Positions 1-10,451 of a DNA stretch of 64,000 bases are shown in pieces (the first letter of the stretch is position 1; each line of letters begins with the position of its first letter). The translations under genes and the position numbers were made by a program. The notes under the pieces were generated by a model. The model saw only the letters and a program-made list of their open reading frames with translations, made no database searches and was not told where the DNA came from. The DNA is from Streptomyces sp. NBC_01485. Lineage in GTDB: Bacteria > Actinomycetota > Actinomycetes > Streptomycetales > Streptomycetaceae. The stretch lies in the NCBI RefSeq assembly GCF_036227125.1, contig NZ_CP109435.1, forward strand, positions 5,518,001 to 5,582,000, given 5' to 3'.

Positions 1-76
1 GATCGTTTCACCCGTACGGATTAAATGGACTCGAGGCACAAGAAGACCGTGTTCCGCGCCGCCTACGGTCGCACGG

Positions 77-1819
77 GTGATGAGCAGCAGCCCGGAAACC
101 TCGACCCGCACGACCGGCGCACACCGGGCGCACCGGGAGATGCGTGACGGCGCTGCGGCGCGCACGCTCGCGCGGCGGCCGGCCGCCCGCTACGAGCCGT
201 ACCTGGACGGCCTGTTCACCTACTGCCTGTCCGTCCTGTGCGACCACGACGCGGCCACCGCCGCCCTCGGGGACGCCCTGACGTTCGCCGAGCGGCGCGG
301 CCAGCGTGTCCCGGACGCCGCGGGCGACCGCCGGGCCTGGCTGTACGCGCTGGCCCGCTGGGCCTGCCTGCGCAAGCTCACCGAGGCCAAGCAGAAACGT
401 CTGAGCACGCACGCGGCGGCGCGCAACGGCACCCGCGGGCAGCCGGACACGAAGCCCGAGACCGCCGTCGCGCCCGACGAGGTCCAGGAGCGGCGGCGTG
501 AACTCGCCCTGCTCGCCTGGCCGGAGGCGGCCGGCACCACCCCTGAGCAGCGCGAGGCGCTCGAACTCGCCGTACGCCACCACCTGGCCGCCCATGAGAT
601 CGCCGCCGTCCTCGGCAAGGATCCCGCCGCCGCCCGCGAACTGCTCGCCTCGGCCGCCTGCGAGGTCGAGCGCACGCGCGCGGCGCTCGCCGTCGTCGAG
701 ACCGGCGGCTGTCCCGGTGTGGCGCGGCTCACCGGCGAGAACCAGGTCGTGCTCAGCGCCGCCCTGCGCCGTGAACTCGTCCGGCACGTCGACGACTGCC
801 CGCGCTGCCGCCGGGCCGCCGAACGCGCCCTCCCCGGCCGCTGGCCCGGCGCCGGTGTCACGCCCGCCGAGCTGCCCGTCCTGGAAGCGCCCCGCGCGCA
901 GTTGCACGTCGTCATGGCGCACCTCCCGCGCGCGCGGGGAGCCGCCGTACCGCGCTTCGACCGGCGCGGCTTCCCGATGGACCCCAAGGACCGCGCGGCC
1001 CGCCGGGAGCGGCTACGCGCGCGTGCCGTCACGACGACCGTGGTCGCCACCGTCGTCGCCGCGCCCGTGCTCGCCCTGTGGGCGGCCTACCGGGGGACGC
1101 CGATGGGGGAGGGGGGCGAGGGCCGCTCCGCGAGCGCCAGCGAGGCGCACGGCCCCGACGGCCTCGACGGTGAAGCGGCCGACGGCTACGAGAACGCCGC
1201 AAACGCCAGTACGCGCCCCGGCGCCGACCTCACCAAGGGCGACCGGCCGGACGTCTCCGTGGAGGTCATCAGCGTCACGGGACTGGGCAGGAGCGCCTCC
1301 GGCCACCTCTCCGTGACGGCGGCCAACACCGGCGACACCACGCTCATCACCCTCACCGTGTCCCCGGACGGCGACGAGCCGGTCCGCTGGTCGGCCACCA
1401 CGGCGGCCCCCTGGCTCTACCTGAGCCGCTCCACGGGCACCCTCGGGCCCGGCGAGTCGATCACGCTCAAGGTGTACGTCGACCCGCTGCGCGAGCCCTC
1501 CGGGCACTGGCACGCGCGCGTCGCGGTCGCCCCGGCGGGCGCGGTCGTCTCCATCGAGGGCTACGGCACCGCCCCCGGCCCACCGCCCCCCGGCAACGGC
1601 CCAGGCCCAGGCCCAAACCCGGACCCGGGCAACCCACCCCCGTCGTCCGACCCCCACCCGACCCCGACACCCCCGACCTCCCCGGACCCCACGCCCACCG
1701 GCCCACCCCCCTCCTCCGACCCGAACCCCACCCCCGGCGACCCGACCCCATCCACCCCGGAAACCTCGCCACCGCCGCCCACGGACAGCAGCGGCCCGCC
1801 CTCCTCGTCGACGCCGTAG
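77..1819 (+). CDS. Sigma-like/zinc-finger/BACON-domain membrane protein
   Basis: 580 residues if read from GTG 77; an ATG follows at 80 and could equally be the start. Residues ~40-205 look like a degenerate ECF sigma factor (a sigma-2-like helix block, then a sigma-4-like block ending near residue 200). A short His/Cys cluster follows (H237 with C241 and C244), like anti-sigma zinc fingers. One membrane helix spans ~319-336, and an extracytoplasmic BACON-like beta domain covers ~390-490. The last ~90 residues are almost only Pro, Gly, Ser, Thr and Asp, a wall-spanning tail. This combination occurs in streptomycetes as sigma-70-like BACON proteins. Whether the N-terminus still binds polymerase or DNA is unknown; a signalling role across the membrane is inference. 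Confidence 0.8.
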   Translation: MMSSSPETSTRTTGAHRAHREMRDGAAARTLARRPAARYEPYLDGLFTYCLSVLCDHDAATAALGDALTFAERRGQRVPDAAGDRRAWLYALARWACLRKLTEAKQKRLSTHAAARNGTRGQPDTKPETAVAPDEVQERRRELALLAWPEAAGTTPEQREALELAVRHHLAAHEIAAVLGKDPAAARELLASAACEVERTRAALAVVETGGCPGVARLTGENQVVLSAALRRELVRHVDDCPRCRRAAERALPGRWPGAGVTPAELPVLEAPRAQLHVVMAHLPRARGAAVPRFDRRGFPMDPKDRAARRERLRARAVTTTVVATVVAAPVLALWAAYRGTPMGEGGEGRSASASEAHGPDGLDGEAADGYENAANASTRPGADLTKGDRPDVSVEVISVTGLGRSASGHLSVTAANTGDTTLITLTVSPDGDEPVRWSATTAAPWLYLSRSTGTLGPGESITLKVYVDPLREPSGHWHARVAVAPAGAVVSIEGYGTAPGPPPPGNGPGPGPNPDPGNPPPSSDPHPTPTPPTSPDPTPTGPPPSSDPNPTPGDPTPSTPETSPPPPTDSSGPPSSSTP

Positions 1820-2015
1820 AAGCGCCGGGCCACAGAAGCGGAAGCGGAAGCACCGGGTCCGGGGGTAGGTGACGTGCGGGGATGTGACACTCCGACATCG
1901 AAGTGTCACCTTTCTGCGCGGACTACCCCCGGGGGAGGGCACCGGGCAGACAGCCGCACCGCCCAAGTTCGAATGCCCCGCACCCACCAAGGCCCACCTC
2001 AAGCCCCCCCAACCC

Positions 2016-2921
2016 TCAGCCGGCCGCCTCCGCCTCCGCCGCCGCCGCCGAACTCACCGGCGCCGCCGGATCCGCCGGATGTGGTGCCAGCAGGGGAAGG
2101 TGCGACGCCAGGCGCTGTTCGCAGAGTTCGGTCAGGCGGTCGTAGCCGGCCTTGCCCATCAGTTCGGTCAGTTCCGGGCGGTAGGTGATGTAGACCGGGT
2201 CGCCCGCGCCGTGGGCCGAGGTCGCCGAGGTGCACCACCAGTGCAGGTCGTGGCCGCCCGGGCCCCAGCCGCGGCGGTCGTACTCGCCGATCGACACCTG
2301 GAGCACGCGCGTGTCGTCGGGGCGGTCGATCCAGTCGTACGTGCGCCGCACCGGAAGCTGCCAGCAGACGTCCGGCTTGGTCTCCAGGGGCTCGCGGCCC
2401 TCCTTGACGGCCAGGATGTGCAGCGAGCAGCCCGCGCCGCCCGCGAAGCCCGGACGGTTCTGGAAGATGCACGAGCCGTTGAACGGGCGGGTCTGGCGGG
2501 AGCCCTCGTCGTCCTCCGAGACCCAGCCGTCCGCCGTGCCCTCGGCGTGGTGCTGCCAGAGGTCGGGGGTGAGCCTCGCCACATGCCCGGCGACGCGCTT
2601 CTCGTCGTCCTCGTCGGAGAAGTGGGCGCCCAGGGTGCAGCAGCCGTCGTCCGCGCGGCCGGCCTGGATGCCCTGGCAGCCGCTGCCGAAGATGCAGTTC
2701 CAGCGCGAGGTCAGCCATGTCAGATCGCAGCGGAAGACCTGCTCGTCGTCCGCCGGGTCAGGGAACTCCACCCATGCCCGCGCGAAGTCGAGCCCCTTCT
2801 CGTCAGCCGCCAGGGCCTTCGCCGCCAGGGCCTTCTTGGACTTCTTCGGGGACTTCACCGGCTTCGCCTGCGAAGAACCGCCGGTGGATCTGTCGGTTTT
2901 CGCCTTGTTCGTCTTTGGCAC
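2016..2921 (-). CDS. Conserved Cys-rich protein of unknown function
   Basis: 301 residues from GTG 2921; an upstream in-frame ATG exists but would run through the promoter of the divergent phosphatase gene. The N-terminal ~35 residues are Lys/Ser-rich and basic, the C-terminus is an Ala/Pro tail. The core has grouped cysteines: CIFGSGCQG followed by a CC pair, then a Cys in SCIFQNR, a GCSLH and a DVCWQLP. The pattern resembles metal- or Fe-S-chelating families such as YkgJ/DUF3109, but I cannot assign a family firmly. Divergently transcribed from the Ppx/GppA gene with a 71-base gap. Confidence 0.75.
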   Translation of the reverse strand: MPKTNKAKTDRSTGGSSQAKPVKSPKKSKKALAAKALAADEKGLDFARAWVEFPDPADDEQVFRCDLTWLTSRWNCIFGSGCQGIQAGRADDGCCTLGAHFSDEDDEKRVAGHVARLTPDLWQHHAEGTADGWVSEDDEGSRQTRPFNGSCIFQNRPGFAGGAGCSLHILAVKEGREPLETKPDVCWQLPVRRTYDWIDRPDDTRVLQVSIGEYDRRGWGPGGHDLHWWCTSATSAHGAGDPVYITYRPELTELMGKAGYDRLTELCEQRLASHLPLLAPHPADPAAPVSSAAAAEAEAAG

Positions 2922-2992
2922 TCGTCCAGGGTAAGTCGCCGGGAGCCCGTTCGGGGACGGTCTTGGGGCCTCTGGGCAGTAGCGTTCCCTCC

Positions 2993-3943
2993 ATGAGACT
3001 CGGTGTCCTCGACGTGGGATCGAACACGGTGCATCTGCTGGTGGTGGACGCACACCCGGGCGCGTGCCCCCTGCCCGCGCACTCGCACAAGGCGGAACTG
3101 CGCCTTGCCCAACTCCTCGACGAGGACGGAGCGATCGGCCCCGAGGGCGTCGACAAACTGATCACGGTCGTCCACGAGTCGCTCCAGGCCGCCGAGGACA
3201 AGGGCGTCGAGGAACTGCTGCCGTTCGCGACCTCCGCCGTGCGCGAGGCGAGCAACGCCGATGACGTCCTCGCGCGCGTGCAGGCCGAGACCGGCGTCGA
3301 GCTGCAGGTCCTCACCGGTGCCGAGGAGGCCCGGCTCACCTTCCTCGCCGCCCGCCGCTGGTTCGGCTGGTCGGCCGGAAAGCTGCTGGTCCTGGACATC
3401 GGCGGCGGCTCCCTGGAGATCGCCTACGGCATCGACGAGAAGCCCGACGCGGCCGTCTCGCTGCCGCTCGGCGCCGGCCGGCTCACCGCGGGCTGGCTGC
3501 CCGGCGACCCGCCCGACCCCGAGGACATACGGTCCGTGCGCCGCCACGCCCGCGCGCAGATCGCCCGGACGGTGGGGGAGTTCAGCCGCTTCGGCACCCC
3601 GGACCACGTCGTCGCCACGTCGAAGACGTTCCGGCAGCTCGCCCGTATCGCCGGCGCCGCCCGCTCCGCCGAGGGCCCGTACAGCCAGCGTCAGCTCAAG
3701 CGCGAGTCCCTGGAGGCCTGGGTGCCCCGGCTGGCCGCGATGACCACGGCCCAGCGCGCCGCACTCCCGGGCGTCTCCGAGGGCCGCGCCAACCAGCTCC
3801 TCGCCGGCGCGCTGGTCGCCGAGGGCGCGATGGACCTCTTCGGTGTCGAGACGCTCGAGATCTGCCCCTGGGCGCTCAGAGAGGGCGTCATCCTGCGCAG
3901 ACTCGATCACATGGGATCAGACCAGCCGACCCAGCCGACCTAG
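2993..3943 (+). CDS. Ppx/GppA family exopolyphosphatase/pppGpp phosphohydrolase
   Basis: 316 residues from ATG 2993, which starts the typical [18 protein letters not shown]-terminus of the ASKHA-fold phosphatases. The phosphate-binding motifs are visible: DVGSN near residue 7 and DIGGGSLE near residue 130. About 310 residues is the usual length of the short actinobacterial Ppx homologues, which lack the C-terminal HD-like domain of E. coli Ppx. Expected to hydrolyse polyphosphate or pppGpp in the cytoplasm. Followed by a streptomycete extragenic repeat and then the isomerase gene; no coupling is apparent. Confidence 0.88.
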   Translation: MRLGVLDVGSNTVHLLVVDAHPGACPLPAHSHKAELRLAQLLDEDGAIGPEGVDKLITVVHESLQAAEDKGVEELLPFATSAVREASNADDVLARVQAETGVELQVLTGAEEARLTFLAARRWFGWSAGKLLVLDIGGGSLEIAYGIDEKPDAAVSLPLGAGRLTAGWLPGDPPDPEDIRSVRRHARAQIARTVGEFSRFGTPDHVVATSKTFRQLARIAGAARSAEGPYSQRQLKRESLEAWVPRLAAMTTAQRAALPGVSEGRANQLLAGALVAEGAMDLFGVETLEICPWALREGVILRRLDHMGSDQPTQPT

Positions 3944-3998
3944 GGGCGCGGGGAGCACGGGGAACCGCGCGAACAGCCACTACGGCGCCGCGCCCGCC
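3944..3998 (+). repeat. Streptomycete extragenic GC-rich repeat
   Basis: Directly after the phosphatase stop lies GGGGCGCGGGGA followed by a gaaccgcgcgaacagccac-like stretch. This pattern recurs between genes across Streptomyces chromosomes. Only one copy is seen in this window, so the repeat call rests on knowledge of the genus. Confidence 0.45.
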
Positions 3999-4086
3999 GC
4001 CATGGCGAACGCTCGCCCATGGGGAACACCACAACGCCGATTGGGCGCACGGCCCCCACCCGACCGCACCCCGTAACCTGTCCCCC

Positions 4087-4944
4087 ATGGCAGAGGCAGT
4101 CGTGCGGATCCCGGATGCGAAGGTCGCCCTGTCGACTGCCTCGGTCTATCCGGAGTCGACGGCGACGGCCTTCGAGATCGCCGCGCGCCTCGGGTACGAC
4201 GGCGTCGAGGTCATGGTCTGGAACGACCCCGTGAGCCAGGACATAGACGCCCTGCGCAGGCTCAGCGACTACCACCGCATCCCGATCCTCGCCGTCCACG
4301 CCCCCTGCCTGCTCATCACGCAGCGCGTGTGGTCGACCGACCCGTGGACCAAGCTCCAGCGCGCCCGCGCGGCGGCGGAGCGGCTCGGCGCGTCCGCGGT
4401 CGTCGTCCATCCGCCGTTCCGCTGGCAGCGCCAGTACGCGCGGGACTTCGTCACGGGCATCTGGCGGATGGCGGACGAGACGGACGTACGGTTCGCCGTC
4501 GAGAACATGTACCCGTGGCGCTACCGCGACCGCGAGATGCTCGCGTACGCCCCGGACTGGGACGTCACGAAGGACGACTACCGGCACTTCACGATCGACC
4601 TCAGCCACGCCTCGACGTCCCGCGCGGACGCGATGCAGATGGTCGACCGCATGGCCGACCGCCTGGGCCACGTCCACCTCGCCGACGGGAACGGCTCCGC
4701 CAAGGACGAGCACCTGGTCCCCGGCCGCGGCTCCCAGCCCTGCGCCGAACTGCTGGAGCGGCTCGCGCTGACCGGCTTCGACGGGCATGTCGTCATCGAG
4801 GTCAACACCCGGCGCGCCATGTCCGGCGCCGAACGTGAGGCCGACCTCGCGGAGGCCCTGGCCTTCACCCGCCTGCACCTGGCCTCGGCCGCGTCCTCCC
4901 CGGCCCCTTCCTCCTCCGGCCCGTCGAAGGTGCCGCGGCGATGA
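4087..4944 (+). CDS. Sugar phosphate isomerase/epimerase (AP endonuclease-2 TIM barrel)
   Basis: 285 residues from ATG 4087. The fold is recognisable from repeated beta-strand endings carrying metal ligands: HAPC near residue 68, VVHPPF near 110, a VENMYP near 140 and IDLSHAS near 165, then HVHLADG near 195, as in the xylose-isomerase-like TIM-barrel family. Expected to bind a divalent metal and isomerise or epimerise a sugar or related polyol; the substrate cannot be told. The 3' end overlaps the start of the TetR gene by 4 bases (ATGA), so the two are translationally coupled and the regulator may respond to the same substrate. Confidence 0.85.
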   Translation: MAEAVVRIPDAKVALSTASVYPESTATAFEIAARLGYDGVEVMVWNDPVSQDIDALRRLSDYHRIPILAVHAPCLLITQRVWSTDPWTKLQRARAAAERLGASAVVVHPPFRWQRQYARDFVTGIWRMADETDVRFAVENMYPWRYRDREMLAYAPDWDVTKDDYRHFTIDLSHASTSRADAMQMVDRMADRLGHVHLADGNGSAKDEHLVPGRGSQPCAELLERLALTGFDGHVVIEVNTRRAMSGAEREADLAEALAFTRLHLASAASSPAPSSSGPSKVPRR

Positions 4945-5546
4945 CCGGCGTCACCGCCCGCAAACGCGGCCGCCCCCCTCGTACGGAGGCGGCGGACACC
5001 CGCGACCGCATCCTGACGGCCGCCCGCGAGGAGTTCTCCGAGCGCGGCTACGAGAAGACGTCCGTCCGCGGCATCGCGAAGGCGGCCGGCGTGGACCCGG
5101 CGCTGGTGCACCACTACTTCGGCACCAAGGAGCAGGTCTTCGAGGCGGCGATCGAGGTCGCCTTCGCGCCCGCGCTCAACGCGCCGGAGGCGGTCGCCGA
5201 CGGCCCGCTGGACCAGGTCGGGGAGCGGCTCGCCCGCTTCGTCCTCGGCGTCTGGGAGAACCCCACCACCCGCAAGCCCCTGCTGGCGATCGTGCGCTCC
5301 GCGGTGAACAACGACACCGCCGCCGCCGTCTTCCGCCGGCTGGTCGTCTCCCAGGTGCTGCGCCGCATCGCCGGCCGGCTCGACCTGCCGGACGCCGAAC
5401 TGCGCGTCGAACTGGCGGCGGCGCAGCTCGTGGGCTGCGCGATGCTGCGCTACGTGATCAAGGTGGAGCCGCTGGCCTCGGCGGACCTGGAGCAGATCAT
5501 CGCGCGCGTGGCACCGGTCGTACAGGGACACCTCACCGGCCCGTGA
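4941..5546 (+). CDS. TetR family transcriptional regulator
   Basis: 201 residues from ATG 4941. The N-terminus has a basic tail (KRGRPPRT) followed by the classic TetR helix-turn-helix at ~22-65: [20 protein letters not shown], then a recognition helix ending [10 protein letters not shown]. The C-terminal ~130 residues form the variable ligand-binding/dimer domain and resemble the TetR_C_17-type domain common in Streptomyces. It overlaps the isomerase gene by 4 bases. Autoregulation is likely but I see no clear palindrome in front of the pair. Confidence 0.9.
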   Translation: MTGVTARKRGRPPRTEAADTRDRILTAAREEFSERGYEKTSVRGIAKAAGVDPALVHHYFGTKEQVFEAAIEVAFAPALNAPEAVADGPLDQVGERLARFVLGVWENPTTRKPLLAIVRSAVNNDTAAAVFRRLVVSQVLRRIAGRLDLPDAELRVELAAAQLVGCAMLRYVIKVEPLASADLEQIIARVAPVVQGHLTGP

Positions 5547-5702
5547 GGGGCCGTGCGCGCGGAAGGGAAGCAGCCCTGAGATGCCCTTCGGGGACCGGTT
5601 CGGCCGAGACGTGCGTCCCGTATTCCGGACACCTCGTCCCGCCCCCTGGATGACCGGCGTACGCTCAACAGGAGCCACAACTGTCTGAAGGAGCGAGTGA
5701 CG

Positions 5703-7556
5703 ATGCCCGAGCTGAGGTCCCGCACAGTCACCCACGGTCGCAACATGGCGGGCGCACGCGCCCTGATGCGCGCCTCCGGTGTACCCGGTGCGGACATCGG
5801 CCGGAAGCCGATCATCGCGGTGGCCAACAGTTTCACCGAGTTCGTGCCCGGGCACACGCACCTCCAGCCGGTCGGCCGGATCGTCAGCGAGGCGATCACC
5901 GCCGCCGGCGGCATCCCGCGCGAGTTCAACACCATCGCCGTCGACGACGGCATCGCGATGGGCCACGGCGGCATGCTGTACTCCCTCCCCTCCCGCGACC
6001 TCATCGCGGACTCGGTCGAGTACATGGTCGAGGCGCACTGCGCCGACGCCCTGATCTGCATCTCCAACTGCGACAAGATCACCCCCGGCATGCTGAACGC
6101 GGCGCTGAGGCTGAACATCCCGACGGTCTTCGTCTCCGGCGGCCCGATGGAGTCCGGCCGCGCCACGCTCGTCGACGGCACGGTCCGCACGCTCGACCTG
6201 GTCGACGCGATCTCCGACGCCGTCAACGACAAGATCTCCGACGAGGACATCCTCCGTATCGAGGAGAACGCCTGTCCGACCTGCGGTTCCTGTTCCGGCA
6301 TGTTCACCGCCAACTCGATGAACTGCCTCGCGGAGGCCATCGGACTCGCCCTCCCGGGCAACGGCTCGGTCCTGGCCACGCACACGGCCCGCCGGGCGCT
6401 GTACGAGAACGCGGGCCGCACGGTGATGGACATCACCCGCCGCTACTACGAGCAGGACGACGAGACGGTCCTGCCCCGCAACATCGCCACTCTCGCGGCC
6501 TTCGAGAACGCCATGGCCCTCGACATCGCGATGGGCGGCTCGACCAACACGATCCTGCACCTGCTGGCCGCCGCCCAGGAGGCGGGCGTCCAGTTCGGCC
6601 TCGACGAGATCAACGAGGTCTCGCGCCGGGTGCCGTGCCTGGCGAAGGTCGCGCCGAACGTCGCCAAGGACCGCACGTACTACATGGAGGACGTGCACCG
6701 GGCCGGCGGCATCCCCGCCCTCCTCGGCGAACTGCACCGCGCGGGCCTGCTCAACGAGGACGTGAACTCGGTTCACAGCCCGTCCCTCGCGGACTGGCTG
6801 AAGACCTGGGACGTGCGCGGCGGCTCCCCGTCGGCGGAGGCCCTGGAGCTGTGGCACGCGGCGCCCGGCTGCGTCCGCTCAGCCGAGGCCTTCTCCCAGT
6901 CCGAGCGCTGGGAGGCCCTGGACACGGACGCCGCCGGCGGCTGCATCCGCAGCGCCGAGCACGCGTACTCGAAGGACGGCGGCCTGGCGGTCCTCAAGGG
7001 CAACCTCGCCGTCGACGGCTGCGTCGTCAAGACGGCCGGCGTGGACGAGTCGATCTGGACCTTCGAGGGCCCGGCCGTCGTCTGCGAGTCGCAGGAGGAG
7101 GCCGTCGAGAAGATCCTCAACAAGCAGGTGACGCACGGCGACGTCGTCGTCATCCGCTACGAGGGTCCCAAGGGCGGCCCGGGCATGCAGGAGATGCTCT
7201 ACCCGACGTCCTTCCTCAAGGGCCGAGGCCTCGGCAAGACCTGCGCCCTGATCACCGACGGCCGCTTCTCCGGCGGCACCTCGGGCCTGTCGATCGGCCA
7301 CGCGTCCCCGGAGGCGGCCTCCGGCGGCACCATCGCCCTCGTCGAGGACGGCGACCGCATCCGCATCGACATCCCGAACCGCACCATCGAGCTCGTCGTG
7401 GACGACGCCGAGCTGGCGCGCCGCGAGGCCGCCCTCGGCGGGACGTACGCCCCGAAGAACCGCGAGCGCAAGGTCTCCGCCGCCCTGCGCGCCTACGCCG
7501 CGATGGCGACGAGCGCCGACAAGGGCGCGGTGCGGGACGTGTCGAAACTGGGCTGA
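5703..7556 (+). CDS. ilvD: Dihydroxy-acid dehydratase
   Basis: 617 residues from ATG 5703, chosen over an in-frame GTG at 5697 because AAGGAG at 5688-5693 is 9 bases from the ATG but only 3 from the GTG. It dehydrates 2,3-dihydroxy-3-methylbutanoate and -pentanoate in valine, leucine and isoleucine biosynthesis. The Fe-S cluster cysteines are visible in [10 protein letters not shown] and in [17 protein letters not shown]; the C-terminal [16 protein letters not shown] motif is intact. Full length for the ~615-residue E. coli-type subfamily. Single gene, ending in a terminator shared with the convergent kinase gene. No leader peptide rich in branched-chain codons was seen upstream. Confidence 0.96.
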   Translation: MPELRSRTVTHGRNMAGARALMRASGVPGADIGRKPIIAVANSFTEFVPGHTHLQPVGRIVSEAITAAGGIPREFNTIAVDDGIAMGHGGMLYSLPSRDLIADSVEYMVEAHCADALICISNCDKITPGMLNAALRLNIPTVFVSGGPMESGRATLVDGTVRTLDLVDAISDAVNDKISDEDILRIEENACPTCGSCSGMFTANSMNCLAEAIGLALPGNGSVLATHTARRALYENAGRTVMDITRRYYEQDDETVLPRNIATLAAFENAMALDIAMGGSTNTILHLLAAAQEAGVQFGLDEINEVSRRVPCLAKVAPNVAKDRTYYMEDVHRAGGIPALLGELHRAGLLNEDVNSVHSPSLADWLKTWDVRGGSPSAEALELWHAAPGCVRSAEAFSQSERWEALDTDAAGGCIRSAEHAYSKDGGLAVLKGNLAVDGCVVKTAGVDESIWTFEGPAVVCESQEEAVEKILNKQVTHGDVVVIRYEGPKGGPGMQEMLYPTSFLKGRGLGKTCALITDGRFSGGTSGLSIGHASPEAASGGTIALVEDGDRIRIDIPNRTIELVVDDAELARREAALGGTYAPKNRERKVSAALRAYAAMATSADKGAVRDVSKLG

Positions 7557-7615
7557 CGCCCTTCGAGACGGTGACGTCCTCCGAGACGGTTGACGTCCTT
7601 CCAGACCGTGACTGT

Positions 7616-7659
7616 GACCGGGGCCGCTTACCCGACTTTCCAGGGAGGCGGCCCCGGTC
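7616..7659. terminator. Terminator between ilvD and the kinase gene
   Basis: A 12-bp perfect stem, GACCGGGGCCGC (7616-7627) with its complement at 7648-7659, encloses a 20-base loop in the gap between two convergent genes. There is no clear U-tract on either side, as is usual in Streptomyces. Confidence 0.6.
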
Positions 7660-7666
7660 GCATGTG

Positions 7667-9898
7667 TCACCAGCCCGCCGGATCCCGCCCGTCCACCGCG
7701 AAGACGGTCCCGTCGGGAGCGCCGGCGTAGACGCGGCCGTCGATCGCCGTGGGCGCGGGCAGCGTAGCCACCACCTCGTCGGAGTTGGCGCCGAGCCGCA
7801 GTCGCGTCTGCCCGACGAGCTTGCCGCGGGCGGCGTCCACGGCGAGGAGACGTCCGTCGGGGGCGCTGAAGTACACGTGGTCGCCGTCGGCGGACGGCAC
7901 CGAACCGCGACTCACGGCCGTCTGCAGCGACCACACCTCCTTCCCCGCGGCCATGTCGACGGCCACCAGCGCCCCGTCGAAGGCCAGCAGGTAGACCAGG
8001 TCGCCCTGCACGGCGGCACGCCCCTGCTGGAGCTGGAGCGCGACGCCCAGTTCCACCCGCCGGGCCGCCTTGTCCGCCGGGCGGTAGCGGACCACGGCGT
8101 CGACCGAGCCGTACGCGCTGCCCTGGGACAGCAGCACGAGGCTGTCGCCGGTGGTGCCCACGAGCGTCAGCGCGCCGGTGAGCCGTTCGTCCCACCGCAC
8201 CGTCCCGGTCGCGGGATCCACGGCCGTGATCCGCGTACGCCCGCCCCCCGAGCCCGAGCCCGAGCCCGAGCCCGAGTCCGGCGTGCTCACCACGTACGCC
8301 AGCGGATCCTTGGCGAACGACAGGAAGTACGGCTCGCTCACCCCCGGAATCCGCCGGCTCCACGCCGTCTTCCCGGTCGAGGCGTCCACCCCGGTCACCG
8401 TGCCGTCGGCCGCGGTCAGCAGCAGGGTGCCGCCGACGCCGCGCACCCCCGGGTACGCCGACACGTCCCGCTGCCAGCGCGTGGCGCCCGACGCCGGATC
8501 GAGCGCCTCCACCCGCTTGCCCGCGTGCGTCAGTACCAGCGCAAGGCCGCCCGCGAGCACCGGCGCCTCACTCGGCCGGTCGTCCCCGGAGAGCGCGTGC
8601 CGCCACAGCACCCGGCCGTCGGACGTGTCCAGCGCGGACACCAGCCCCGCCTGCACACAGAGCAGCCGCTTCGCGTCGTACGTGCACTGGGGCATGCCGC
8701 CCGTGCCGGTCCCCGTCCCGGTCTCCCCGCCGGCACCGCCGTCCGCCGGCCGCGCGCTCCAGGGCGCGAAGGCGGCCGACGCGGACTCCGACGCGCCGGT
8801 CTTCCCCGGCGCGTCGACGTCGCCGAACACCTGCGTGACGGCCAGCGAGCCACCCGACAGGACGACGACCAAGGCACCGGCGGCCAGGGCGACCCGCCTG
8901 CGCCGCCGCCGTGACCTCACCTCAGCGGACCCCGGCCCCTGCCCTGGTTCCGGTTCCGGTTTTGGTTCCTGCCCAGGCCGCGACTCCGCCGGGTCCAGCG
9001 ACTCCGCCGGCCCGTCCCCAGGTTCCTCCAGCGTCCGCTGCGCCGGTATGAACGCCTGGGTGTCGTACGAGGCCGCCTCCGACCGCAGTTCCCGCATCAA
9101 CTCGTCCGGCGTGGGCCGGTCCTCGGGCTCCTTGGCGAGGCAACGCGCCACCAGCGGCGCGAGGTTCGGCGGTACGCCGGTCAGGTCCGGCTCGTCGTGG
9201 ACGACCTGGTAGGCGACGACGTAAGGGCTGTCGGAGTCGAACGGCCCGCGCCCCGTCGCCGCGTGCACCATCACGGACCCGAGCGCGAAGATGTCGGCGG
9301 CCGGCCCGACCTCCCGCGGCCGCCGGAACTGCTCCGGCGCCATGAACGGCGGCGTGCCGATCAACTTGCCCGTCTCGGTGCGCAGTTCGCTGTCCTTCGG
9401 GCGGGAGATACCGAAGTCGATGACCTTCGGCCCGTCCTCGGCGAGCAGCACGTTGCTCGGCTTCAGATCCCGGTGCACGACCCCGACCCGGTGGATGTCG
9501 CGCAGCGCCTCCGCGAGCCCGGCCATCAGCCGCCGCAACTCCCCGGATCTCATCGGCCCGTTCCGCTTCACCTGTTCGGCGAGCGTCGAACCGGGGATGA
9601 ACAGCGTGGCCATCCACGGGCGTTCGGCCTCGTGATCGGCGTCGACGACGGGCGCGGTGAACGCCCCGCTCACCCGCCGGGCGGCCGCCACCTCCTGCCG
9701 GAAACGCCCCCTGAACTCGGGATCCCGCGCGAACTGGGCGTGGACGACCTTCACCGCGACCTTCATCCCGGAGGTGCTCCGGGCCAGGTGCACCACGCCC
9801 ATCCCACCGGCCCCGAGGCACTCCTCCAGGCGGTAGTGACCGGCGTACTCCGGAAGTTCCGCTTCCGCGCCCGCCCCGGTGTTGCGCTGTGGCGTCAT
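7667..9898 (-). CDS. Membrane Ser/Thr protein kinase with PQQ-like beta-propeller sensor domain
   Basis: 743 residues from ATG 9898. Kinase domain ~20-275: glycine loop GAGGMGVV (29-36), catalytic Lys50, HRDLKPSN (142-149) and DFG (161-163) are all intact, so it should be active. A Pro/Glu-rich linker leads to an Arg-rich stop and one membrane helix (~336-357). Outside the membrane, residues ~395-743 hold repeated PQQ-type blades (for example VLWRHAL, TRWQRDV, KTAWSRR, TVRWDER, KEVWSLQ). This is a PknD-like arrangement in which an extracellular propeller signals to a cytoplasmic Hanks-type kinase. A run of (SG)n at ~555-565 is a flexible loop inside the propeller. Ligand and substrates unknown. 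Confidence 0.92.
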   Translation of the reverse strand: MTPQRNTGAGAEAELPEYAGHYRLEECLGAGGMGVVHLARSTSGMKVAVKVVHAQFARDPEFRGRFRQEVAAARRVSGAFTAPVVDADHEAERPWMATLFIPGSTLAEQVKRNGPMRSGELRRLMAGLAEALRDIHRVGVVHRDLKPSNVLLAEDGPKVIDFGISRPKDSELRTETGKLIGTPPFMAPEQFRRPREVGPAADIFALGSVMVHAATGRGPFDSDSPYVVAYQVVHDEPDLTGVPPNLAPLVARCLAKEPEDRPTPDELMRELRSEAASYDTQAFIPAQRTLEEPGDGPAESLDPAESRPGQEPKPEPEPGQGPGSAEVRSRRRRRRVALAAGALVVVLSGGSLAVTQVFGDVDAPGKTGASESASAAFAPWSARPADGGAGGETGTGTGTGGMPQCTYDAKRLLCVQAGLVSALDTSDGRVLWRHALSGDDRPSEAPVLAGGLALVLTHAGKRVEALDPASGATRWQRDVSAYPGVRGVGGTLLLTAADGTVTGVDASTGKTAWSRRIPGVSEPYFLSFAKDPLAYVVSTPDSGSGSGSGSGGGRTRITAVDPATGTVRWDERLTGALTLVGTTGDSLVLLSQGSAYGSVDAVVRYRPADKAARRVELGVALQLQQGRAAVQGDLVYLLAFDGALVAVDMAAGKEVWSLQTAVSRGSVPSADGDHVYFSAPDGRLLAVDAARGKLVGQTRLRLGANSDEVVATLPAPTAIDGRVYAGAPDGTVFAVDGRDPAGW

Positions 9899-9987
9899 GG
9901 ACCACCCCCGTGCTGTTCGTCCGCGCGCGCGACGCACGGAGCCTAGTCGATGCCCCGCACGGGACCGAGGCGGCTTGCCAGCCTCTT

Positions 9988-10004
9988 TGTACGAAGTGCG
10001 TACA
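9988..10004. promoter_or_regulatory. Inverted repeat upstream of the SH3 gene (candidate operator)
   Basis: TGTAC, a 7-base spacer, then GTACA: TGTACGAAGTGCGTACA. It sits about 75 bases before the SH3-domain gene in a locally AT-richer stretch, where a promoter is expected. No regulator is indicated. Confidence 0.3.
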
Positions 10005-10079
10005 TGTGTTTCATTGAGTGCTTTAGGGGAATCAACGGGATCCCATGGCAGTCATGGGGTCCAACGGGGGAGGTTTTTC

Positions 10080-10397
10080 ATGTCTGTCGAACGCGTGGAA
10101 GAAGTGGAAGAAGCAGTGGAATCGGCGAGCGCCGTCACGTCGGCGGCCCTCACCTACTACCCGATCGCCCCGGGCGTCCGGCTGAACGTGCGCAGCGGCC
10201 CCGGCACCAGCTACCCGATCGTCAGGGTCCTGGCCGAGGGCACGACGGTCCCGATCTACTGCCAGACCCCGGGCACCACGGTGACCGGCCCGTACGGCAC
10301 GACGAACATCTGGGACAGCATCGCCGACAGCCAGTTCGTCTCGGACGCGTACGTCCACACGGGCAGCGACGGCTACGTCGCGCCGCACTGCGCCTGA
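10080..10397 (+). CDS. Small SH3 domain-containing protein
   Basis: 105 residues from ATG 10080, preceded by a strong GGGGGAGG at 10066-10073. An acidic, Glu/Val-rich N-terminus (~25 residues) is followed by a bacterial SH3 fold at ~30-100: VRLNVRSGPGTSYPIVRVL is the hallmark of SH3_3 modules, and the C-terminal YVHTGSDGYVAPHC fits. There is no signal peptide, which is odd because most bacterial SH3b modules act on the wall. Two cysteines in the domain could form a disulfide if exported. Function unknown; single gene. Confidence 0.82.
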   Translation: MSVERVEEVEEAVESASAVTSAALTYYPIAPGVRLNVRSGPGTSYPIVRVLAEGTTVPIYCQTPGTTVTGPYGTTNIWDSIADSQFVSDAYVHTGSDGYVAPHCA

Positions 10398-10451
10398 CCT
10401 TCTGGGCAACCCACCCGGGAGCCCGCCCTCGCCCGGAGCCATAATCGTCCC

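Noticed and set aside
5547-5702. Attenuator or leader peptide upstream of ilvD
   Set aside because: No short frame rich in Ile, Val or Leu codons and no alternate hairpins were seen.
7564-7612. Short GAGACGGT(T)GACGTCCT repeats after ilvD
   Set aside because: Only about two and a half imperfect units; could be chance in a GC-rich gap.
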